A stretch of 7,815 nucleotides of DNA. It comes from an uncultured Sutterella sp. (GTDB lineage Bacteria; Pseudomonadota; Gammaproteobacteria; Burkholderiales; Burkholderiaceae_F). Where the stretch lies: contig USCE01000059.1 of the NCBI GenBank assembly GCA_900553105.1, forward strand, positions 1 to 7,815. The letters are read 5' to 3'. The notes under the pieces were generated by a model. The model had not been told where the DNA came from. It was given only the letters and a program-made list of their open reading frames with translations, and did not search any database. The position numbers and the translations under genes were made by a program. Shown one piece after another: positions 1 to 5,033 of the stretch. Position 1 is the stretch's first letter. Each line of letters opens with the position of its first letter.

Positions 1-19
1 AGATGTGTATAAGAGACAG
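1..19 (+). other. Tn5/Nextera mosaic-end adapter (artefact)
   Basis: The first 19 bases are AGATGTGTATAAGAGACAG, the exact 19-base mosaic end used in Nextera/Tn5 tagmentation libraries. This is untrimmed library sequence, not genome or a natural transposon: no transposase gene or second biological end lies nearby, and the matching adapter occurs inverted at the other contig end. Genomic sequence starts at about base 20. Confidence 0.97.
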
Positions 20-33
20 GGATTGAATAGAAA

Positions 34-267
34 ATGCAAGAAAAATTAGAACTTTTGGCCGATCGCGTTCGTGCCTTGATTCAAGAAGTCAACGATTTGC
101 GTGCCCAAAATGAGCAATTACAAGCCGAATTAATCCAACGTGACAATGATGCTGGATTGTCCAAGGCCGAAACTCAACAAGCGATCGAACGCCTTGATGC
201 TCTTATCCGCTCGATTGAAAAGGCGCAACAGAGCAACTCGGACGATACGCCTGCCATGAACTTCTAA
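34..267 (+). CDS. Small coiled-coil protein, ZapB-like (TIGR02449-type), upstream of zapA
   Basis: This 77-residue protein has no signal peptide or membrane segment. Residues 3-40 form a heptad-rich helix (LELLADRVRALI, then VNDLRAQNEQLQAELIQ) typical of a parallel coiled coil. A second helix follows at about 45-65, then a short polar tail. Size, composition and position directly before zapA fit the small ZapB-like proteins (TIGR02449 family) often found next to zapA in beta- and gammaproteobacteria. They are thought to act in the cytoplasm at the Z-ring, by analogy with E. coli ZapB, but the function here is inferred from context. The start is well bounded: an in-frame TAG sits at 28-30 and ATG at 34 is the first start after it. 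Only 14 genomic bases lie upstream, so the promoter is off the contig and the Shine-Dalgarno (GGA at 20-22) is weak. The gene ends in tandem stops, TAA TAA. Confidence 0.75.
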   Translation: MQEKLELLADRVRALIQEVNDLRAQNEQLQAELIQRDNDAGLSKAETQQAIERLDALIRSIEKAQQSNSDDTPAMNF

Positions 268-268
268 T

Positions 269-279
269 AAGGTGGTGAT
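269..279 (+). promoter_or_regulatory. Strong ribosome binding site of zapA
   Basis: AAGGTGGTGAT directly precedes the zapA ATG. It matches the full anti-16S consensus AAGGAGGTGAT at all but one base and overlaps the second stop codon of the upstream gene. This suggests efficient, probably coupled, translation of zapA from a shared transcript. Confidence 0.75.
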
Positions 280-621
280 ATGACCGGGCGTAAAACCATC
301 ACCATCACGATTATGGGGCGCGACTATCGCTTATCGGTCGCCCCAGAGGAGGAGGCCAATTTGATCGCCTGCGCTCAACTTGTCGAGAGCAAAATGCAGG
401 AAATTCATCAACCCGGCCGCGTCCTCGCCCCGGATTCGGTGGCAGTACTTGCCGCCTTGCGTATTGCCTACGAAAACTTGCTTCAACGCCAAGCGGTCGA
501 AGAGATGAACCGTGCCGTTGAAGAAATGAACCGCACCAAAGCCGATATCGACTCTCTGATTGCTTTGTGCGACAACACCTTAGCTTCTCAGCCTACCGAG
601 CCGCAACCGCAACAACGGTAG
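280..621 (+). CDS. zapA: Cell division protein ZapA
   Basis: This 113-residue protein is typical of ZapA, the cytoplasmic FtsZ-binding protein that bundles protofilaments and stabilises the Z-ring. The N-terminal domain (about 1-65) shows the family pattern: a beta strand with ITITIMGRDYRLSV, then EEEANLIACAQLVESKM, and the helix DSVAVLAALRIAYE. The C-terminal part (about 66-100) is the dimerising coiled coil, followed by a Pro/Gln-rich tail. The coiled coil contains an exact seven-residue tandem repeat (AVEEMNR twice, residues 72-85). The gene lies 12 bases after the ZapB-like gene and has a near-consensus ribosome binding site, so the two are almost certainly one operon. An intrinsic terminator follows 31 bases after the stop. 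In many proteobacteria the 6S RNA gene lies just after zapA, but here the 76-base gap to the next gene has no room for it. Confidence 0.93.
   Translation: MTGRKTITITIMGRDYRLSVAPEEEANLIACAQLVESKMQEIHQPGRVLAPDSVAVLAALRIAYENLLQRQAVEEMNRAVEEMNRTKADIDSLIALCDNTLASQPTEPQPQQR
493..534 (+). repeat. In-frame 21-base tandem duplication inside zapA (one heptad)
   Basis: Units 493-513 and 514-534 both encode AVEEMNR. They differ at four of 21 bases, all synonymous third positions. The duplication adds exactly one heptad to the coiled coil, so the helical register is kept. Confidence 0.9.
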
Positions 622-652
622 GCGTCTGCTGAGTATTTGTTTTTTCCTTCAG

Positions 653-680
653 GCGCCGCTCTTAATCCAGCGGCGCTTTT
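653..680 (+). terminator. Intrinsic terminator after zapA
   Basis: GCGCCGCT (653-660) and AGCGGCGC (669-676) form a perfect eight-base-pair GC-rich stem around an eight-base loop, followed by TTTT AGTTT. This is a good Rho-independent terminator for the zapB-like/zapA transcript. It lies only six bases before the ribosome binding site of the next gene. Confidence 0.85.
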
Positions 681-697
681 AGTTTCGGAGAACCGAC

Positions 698-1405
698 ATG
701 TCTGAAAACTTTCGACCGCTTAACGACGAAGATATCAACCAGCTCGATGAGCTGCTCGCGACGTCCTCTAGTCTAGATGACACATTCGATGTCAGTATGC
801 TCGACGGCTATCTCTCCGCTGTCGCACTGTTGAACCCGGCGCCGGAAGATGAGTCTGTCTGGTATCCCTACATTTTTAATGAAACCGGCACTGAAGTCAC
901 AATTGATGAACCCGAAACCGTACACACGTTAATTCTTCAGCGCTTGCGCGAAATCCGAGCATTTCAAGCCAAGCGCGAATTCTACAATCCCATCATCTTC
1001 CCGCTTGAAGACGATGACGGAAAACCCATGACAGGCAAAGACGGTCTGCCTGCGTTAACTCCTTGGGCCACGGGCTTTTATAACGCACTGGCGCAGTTTG
1101 AAGACCGAGTCAGCGTCACCGATGATGTGGAAGCTGCTCTTTGCAACATTCACCGCTTCCTTGAGCTCGATCCCGACGATGAGGATTACGCCGAGCAGGC
1201 CGCCATTCGCAAAGCGATCGAAGAGACCACGCCCGTGAATTCGCTTGAACAGGGCATGATCACCATGATCAAAGGCGTACTGGAAATCGCCCGACTGAAT
1301 TGTCCGAAGGTGCCGGTTCGCAATACGGCGAAGATCGGTCGCAACGATCCCTGCCCCTGCGGCTCCGGGAAAAAATACAAACAATGCTGCGGTAAAAACG
1401 CATAA
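698..1405 (+). CDS. YecA/UPF0149 family protein with C-terminal SEC-C metal-binding motif
   Basis: This 235-residue acidic protein starts at ATG 698, with GGAGA at 687-691 as ribosome binding site. Residues about 8-200 match the UPF0149 (YecA/YgfB) fold: a helical start, the signature LDGYLSA at 35-41, a WYPYIF segment and the WATGFYNAL helix near 123-131. The last 25 residues are a SEC-C motif like the one ending SecA, with GRNDPCPCGSG followed by KKYKQCC. Cysteines 219, 221, 230 and 231 form the CxCx8CC metal site. E. coli YecA has the same two-part layout at similar length (about 220 residues), and its SEC-C domain binds zinc or iron. The cellular role is still poorly defined and a link to ribosomes or translation is only suggested. 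The E. coli paralogue YgfB is also next to zapA, so the neighbourhood is conserved in kind. putP follows after 17 bases and is probably co-transcribed. Confidence 0.88.
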   Translation: MSENFRPLNDEDINQLDELLATSSSLDDTFDVSMLDGYLSAVALLNPAPEDESVWYPYIFNETGTEVTIDEPETVHTLILQRLREIRAFQAKREFYNPIIFPLEDDDGKPMTGKDGLPALTPWATGFYNALAQFEDRVSVTDDVEAALCNIHRFLELDPDDEDYAEQAAIRKAIEETTPVNSLEQGMITMIKGVLEIARLNCPKVPVRNTAKIGRNDPCPCGSGKKYKQCCGKNA

Positions 1406-1411
1406 ATTGAG

Positions 1412-1417
1412 AAAGGA
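1412..1417 (+). promoter_or_regulatory. Ribosome binding site of putP
   Basis: AAAGGA lies five bases before ATG 1423, within the 17-base gap after the YecA-type gene. It fixes the putP start and, with the short gap, points to a shared transcript. Confidence 0.65.
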
Positions 1418-1422
1418 TTGAT

Positions 1423-2925
1423 ATGTTTTCCAATCCCGCTGCCATTACATTTATCGGCTATCTCATCGCGATGCTGGGTGTAGGCTTTTTTGCCTACTAC
1501 TACACGCGCAATTACGCCGATTACATCTTAGGCGGCAGAAGCTTGGGCGGCATCGTCACGGCGCTCTCAGTTGGAGCATCCGACATGAGCGGATGGCTTC
1601 TAATGGGCGTGCCCGGTTCAGTCTTCTTGCTCGGCATCTCGCAAAGCTGGATTGCCATCGGCCTGACAGTCGGCGCTTGGATCAATTGGTGCTTGGTCGC
1701 TCCCCGACTTCGCATCTACACGGAAAAAGCCCGCAACTCGCTCACTCTGCCCGATTACTTCACACAACGCTTTGAAGATAAAAACCACTATTTGAGAATC
1801 ACCGCCGCCGTGGTCATTCTCATCTTCTTTACGATTTACTGTGCTTCAGGCGTTGTTGCCGGTGCCAGACTTTTTGAAAATACATTTGATATGCCCTATC
1901 AAACGGCACTGATCGTGGGCGCCGTGGTCACCATTGCCTACGTCTTTATCGGCGGTTTTTTGGCTGTTTCTTGGACCGATTGCATTCAAGCGGCCATTAT
2001 GTGCGTGGCACTTATCGTCACGCCAATTGCCGTGATGATTGATGCCGGAGGTTTGGTAGCGGCTACCGAAGAAGTGCGCAAAATCAGTCCCGACATGGTC
2101 GACATTTTGCACGGCCAAACCTTGGTGGGCATCATCAGTTTGCTGGCCTGGGGTTTAGGGTATTTCGGCCAACCGCACATTCTCGTACGTTTTATGGCTA
2201 TCCGCAGTATTCGTTTGGTGCCCCGTGCCCGTCGTGTCGGCACGATGTGGATGATTTTCTGCTTGGCCGGTGCCATCTTTGTGGGCTTTTTCGGTGCAGC
2301 TTATTTTGCTTTACACCCCGACTTGGCAGCACCGGTGCACGCCAATAACGAACGCGTGTTCATTATACTCACGTCGCTATTGTTTAATCCCTGGATTGCC
2401 GGCCTTTTAATGTCGGCGATTCTGGCGGCTGTCATGAGTACTTTGTCGTGCCAATTGCTCGTGTGCTCCTCGACCTTAACGGAAGATTTCTACCGCACCT
2501 TCGTGCGTCCACAAGCCTCTCAACGCGAGTTGATTTGGTTCGGCCGCTCGATGGTGTTGGCCATTTCCATTTTGGCTATTTGGCTTGCTAGTGATCCTGA
2601 CAGTCTCGTTTTCTCGCTTGTGTCTTATGCCTGGGCCGGTTTTGGCGCAGCCTTCGGTCCCGTGATCTTGATTTCGCTTTGGTGGAAACGCATGACACGA
2701 AACGGAGCATTGGCCGGCATGATTACCGGTGCCATAACGGTCTTAGTTTGGAATCACTTTGCGTGGTTTGGCCTATATGAAATTCTGCCGGGCTTTATTT
2801 TGGCAAGCCTCGCCATCGTCATCGTGAGCCTGATGGATAAAGAGCCTCAAGCCGCCATCATCGAACGCCATGACTTGGTTGTTGAAGTGGTTAAAGGTCG
2901 GTTGAGCGAGGCCTCAAACAGTTAG
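1423..2925 (+). CDS. putP: Sodium/proline symporter PutP
   Basis: This 500-residue inner-membrane protein of the solute:sodium symporter family imports L-proline driven by the Na+ gradient. Length and sequence fit E. coli PutP (502 residues) along the whole chain, with about 13 hydrophobic segments. The Na+/substrate signature ASDMSGWLLMGVPG is at 52-65: D54, S56 and G57 match E. coli D55, S57 and G58. The motif MSTLSCQLLVCSSTLTEDFY begins at 338, with S339 and T340 at the positions of the Na+ ligands S340 and T341. The helical YILGGRSLGG segment at 34-43 and IGGFLAVSWTD before the fifth helix are also typical. All expected ion-site residues are present, so it should be functional. No putA (proline catabolism) gene is in the window, so the proline may serve nutrition or osmoprotection. 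A hairpin terminator follows the stop. Confidence 0.95.
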   Translation: MFSNPAAITFIGYLIAMLGVGFFAYYYTRNYADYILGGRSLGGIVTALSVGASDMSGWLLMGVPGSVFLLGISQSWIAIGLTVGAWINWCLVAPRLRIYTEKARNSLTLPDYFTQRFEDKNHYLRITAAVVILIFFTIYCASGVVAGARLFENTFDMPYQTALIVGAVVTIAYVFIGGFLAVSWTDCIQAAIMCVALIVTPIAVMIDAGGLVAATEEVRKISPDMVDILHGQTLVGIISLLAWGLGYFGQPHILVRFMAIRSIRLVPRARRVGTMWMIFCLAGAIFVGFFGAAYFALHPDLAAPVHANNERVFIILTSLLFNPWIAGLLMSAILAAVMSTLSCQLLVCSSTLTEDFYRTFVRPQASQRELIWFGRSMVLAISILAIWLASDPDSLVFSLVSYAWAGFGAAFGPVILISLWWKRMTRNGALAGMITGAITVLVWNHFAWFGLYEILPGFILASLAIVIVSLMDKEPQAAIIERHDLVVEVVKGRLSEASNS

Positions 2926-2947
2926 TTCGAAAGTATTAAAGGTAATT

Positions 2948-2984
2948 AACAGGCAAAAAGCTCTACTGCTTTTTGCCTGTTTTT
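2948..2984 (+). terminator. Intrinsic terminator of putP, overlapping the 3' end of mnmC
   Basis: AACAGGCAAAAAGC (2948-2961) pairs perfectly with GCTTTTTGCCTGTT (2968-2981) around a six-base loop, and the run TTTTT (2980-2984) follows. The right arm encodes the last residues of mnmC on the other strand, and the mnmC stop (2963-2965) lies in the loop. Read in the mnmC direction the downstream sequence is TTAATTA rather than a T run, so termination there is probably weaker. Confidence 0.85.
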
Positions 2985-4906
2985 ACTTTGTTGTTTCGAG
3001 CATAAGCGCGCACACCGCGTTCAGGTGAGAGAGCCAGCAAAAGCGACTGATCGGCAGGAACGGATGTTGCTGTCATCAACGAGGCGAGAATTTCAGCCGA
3101 GCGAGCTGAAAAACTCAATCCTCGAGACCCTAAACCAGCGCATACCCACAGACCTTCTTGCTGCATACTGGTGAAATCAAAACGCGAAGGTTGAGCATCA
3201 TGGGCTTGTAACCACGCAACTTCATCGCACACGGGGCCGACAGCCGGTAACCGTCCCAAGCCCGCTGCACGCACCCCCTGATAGCTTCCCGTGACCACAA
3301 TATCGGAACAATTCATCAATAGCGAAGAGAGCTTTTGCAGATTGTCTTCATGCGCGGTCACTTCTTCCCACGGTTGCGTAGCAGGTAATTCATACGTGGC
3401 CCCCACTGAAACGTATCCGTCATCCATCCGAGTTATGTAGCCCTCGCCGCTTACTGGCATTTTCAAGCCCGCTAAATCAATGTCTCGAAGCAGCGTAATG
3501 CGGCCGGGCAAGGGCTCCAAACCCAAGTGCAGAGCATGCGTTAGTTGTGCGCTATGGTTGGCAGCACAAATAACAACGTCTTGAGCTTCATCGATCACTT
3601 CACCCAGGCAGCCTCTCAGTAACCATCCAGCCTTGGTTTTCTCAACAGCAGCCACCGTCGTGTTGCCGCGATAGGAAACCGCAGCCGCCTCCACCAATGT
3701 GCGACAAAGAGCGCCCGCCCGAACCATACCGGCTTTGTGAAAAAGCCAACCGCCGCGTCTCAATTCGAGTCCTGCTGCAAGACCTGCTGACTTAGCATCT
3801 AAAAGTTCAGCGTAGGTGGCCGGTAACGCAAATGGAAGATGCTGATCTCGGGCTTCACACCAACTCTCATAAATCTCATCGGAGTGCGCCATTTGCAAGC
3901 ACCCTGTTGCCGACAAAAGCCTCTGACCCGTTTGAGCTTGTAGCGAATTGATTAATGCTCTCGTTGTGAGGAAACCTTCACGAGACAGCCGTGAGAGTAA
4001 GTTGTCATCACGACTGTAGTGTGGATGCAAAATACCCCAGCACAAAGCGCTTGCGGCAGCCCCGGGCACCACCGCTTCATCAACAACTCTCACCCGAACA
4101 CCTGCACGGGCTAACTGATAAGCCACATTAGCTCCTGCTAGCCCCGCACCGACAACAATAACGTCTTTGACCTGACGCAAAGCGCCTTTATTGCGTTTGG
4201 CAACCATTACACCCAAGAGGCGCTCTCTTTTCTGCCCGTAACCCTTCTTTTTCTCAACAGCAAAACCACAGTGAGCCAAAACCTCTCGAACACTGCTTCG
4301 TGTGCACCAAGTGGTGACCGTAGCGCCTTCTGCTGCATAACGCGCAAGTGTCCTTAAGAGTTTCTCCGACCACATTTGAGGATTTTTTGAGGGAGAAAAT
4401 CCGTCTAAAAACAAGGCGTCGTACTTAATATGCAGTTTAGGTGCAATAAATTCTGAATCATGAAAAACGAGTGTTAAACGCACCCGTCCTTCATCAAAAT
4501 ACAATGTATGAAAACCCGGTAAACAGTCCGGCCACTGAGCAGACAATTCAAGCGCTTCTTGACTGACTTCAGGCGCGGCAAACTCAATCAATTCCCGTGC
4601 GCTAACAGGATAACGCTCTATGGCTACATAATCCAAGCGTTTGCATTGCCCCGGTGCCTTTCTCCAAGTCGCAAGCGTTGCCAGAAAATTCGTTCCAAGA
4701 CCGAATCCGTTTTCCAATATTGTAAATTGGTCTTTGTTCTGCCAGCGCTCTTGAAGTACGCCATCGGCTAGAAACACGCTCATTGCCTGCCCAAATGCGC
4801 CGCTTCGCGTGGCGTAGATGTCGCCGAATGCGGGCGCAAAAGCGTGCCCGTCTTCAAGCGTCACTTGTGCAGCGGCAACCGTGGGTTCTTGGGTTGATTC
4901 AGGCAA
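2963..4906 (-). CDS. mnmC: Bifunctional tRNA wobble-uridine enzyme MnmC (methyltransferase plus FAD oxidoreductase)
   Basis: MnmC finishes the 5-methylaminomethyl(-2-thio)uridine at position 34 of certain tRNAs, acting after MnmE/MnmG. The C-terminal FAD domain removes the carboxymethyl group and the N-terminal SAM-dependent domain methylates the resulting amine. Residue numbers count from the TTG at 4906 (647 residues; E. coli has 668). The methyltransferase domain (about 15-235) shows the family block FAPAFGDIYATRSG, the SAM loop ENGFGLGTNFL at 65-75, and FLDGFSPSKNP at 166-176 with the likely catalytic D168. It ends with KKKGYGQKRERLLGVM. The oxidoreductase domain begins near 248 with VIVVGAGLAGANVA, whose GxGxxG is at 253-258, and ends with WVCAGLGSRGLSFS. 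Both domains look intact. The open frame extends to a GTG at 4936 (657 residues), but TTG 4906 has a strong ribosome binding site and the GTG has none. It is convergent with putP and divergent from feoAB. Confidence 0.94.
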   Translation of the reverse strand: MPESTQEPTVAAAQVTLEDGHAFAPAFGDIYATRSGAFGQAMSVFLADGVLQERWQNKDQFTILENGFGLGTNFLATLATWRKAPGQCKRLDYVAIERYPVSARELIEFAAPEVSQEALELSAQWPDCLPGFHTLYFDEGRVRLTLVFHDSEFIAPKLHIKYDALFLDGFSPSKNPQMWSEKLLRTLARYAAEGATVTTWCTRSSVREVLAHCGFAVEKKKGYGQKRERLLGVMVAKRNKGALRQVKDVIVVGAGLAGANVAYQLARAGVRVRVVDEAVVPGAAASALCWGILHPHYSRDDNLLSRLSREGFLTTRALINSLQAQTGQRLLSATGCLQMAHSDEIYESWCEARDQHLPFALPATYAELLDAKSAGLAAGLELRRGGWLFHKAGMVRAGALCRTLVEAAAVSYRGNTTVAAVEKTKAGWLLRGCLGEVIDEAQDVVICAANHSAQLTHALHLGLEPLPGRITLLRDIDLAGLKMPVSGEGYITRMDDGYVSVGATYELPATQPWEEVTAHEDNLQKLSSLLMNCSDIVVTGSYQGVRAAGLGRLPAVGPVCDEVAWLQAHDAQPSRFDFTSMQQEGLWVCAGLGSRGLSFSARSAEILASLMTATSVPADQSLLLALSPERGVRAYARNNKVKTGKKQ

Positions 4907-4910
4907 CGAT

Positions 4911-4917
4911 TCTCTCC
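4911..4917 (-). promoter_or_regulatory. Ribosome binding site favouring the TTG start of mnmC
   Basis: On the minus strand GGAGAGA is followed by ATCG and then TTG at 4906-4904. The GGAG core is seven bases from the TTG, which is ideal. The longer GTG start at 4936 is preceded by TTAGAATGCT with no purine-rich site. A TAGAAT hexamer at 4945-4940 could be the -10 box; if so, transcription would begin near the GTG, which again favours the TTG. No convincing -35 box accompanies it. Confidence 0.6.
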
Positions 4918-4979
4918 AATATCGACTCAATATCACAGCATTCTAACTCAGGAAACCTAAAGACCGATACATTCAGACG

Positions 4980-4993
4980 AGTGCATATGCACT
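4980..4993. promoter_or_regulatory. Perfect 14-base palindrome, candidate operator between mnmC and feoAB
   Basis: AGTGCATATGCACT is a perfect inverted repeat without spacer, centred between 4986 and 4987 in the divergent intergenic region. Its last base is the first base of a TAAAAT hexamer (4993-4998) that could be the -10 box of feoAB, so a bound dimer would cover the promoter. It does not resemble a Fur box (GATAATGATAATCATTATC), an FNR site (TTGAT-N4-ATCAA) or a CRP site. The regulator is unknown. Confidence 0.45.
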
Positions 4994-4998
4994 AAAAT
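4993..4998 (+). promoter_or_regulatory. Possible -10 box of feoAB
   Basis: TAAAAT is one base from the TATAAT consensus and lies 35 bases before the feoAB ATG, in an A/T-rich stretch. No good -35 hexamer occurs 16-18 bases upstream (ACATTC and CATTCA are poor matches), so the promoter may need an activator or may lie elsewhere. Confidence 0.3.
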
Positions 4999-5033
4999 AC
5001 GAAGTTTACTTTTTGTGTTTGAAGCGTTTGTAA

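Noticed and set aside
1055..1384. Minus-strand open frames of 109 and 64 residues opposite the YecA-type gene
   Set aside because: They lie wholly antisense to a well-supported gene, lack a ribosome binding site and show no recognisable domain.
1846..2276. Minus-strand open frames of 90 and 96 residues opposite putP
   Set aside because: They are shadows of a confirmed membrane protein gene and have no independent signal.
4559..4995. Two plus-strand 70-residue open frames over the 5' part of mnmC
   Set aside because: They are antisense to conserved MnmC motifs, one of them running on into the intergenic region; no family match and no good start signal.
4937..5033. Fur or FNR box upstream of feoAB
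   Set aside because: I compared the region with GATAATGATAATCATTATC and TTGAT-N4-ATCAA on both strands and saw no convincing match.
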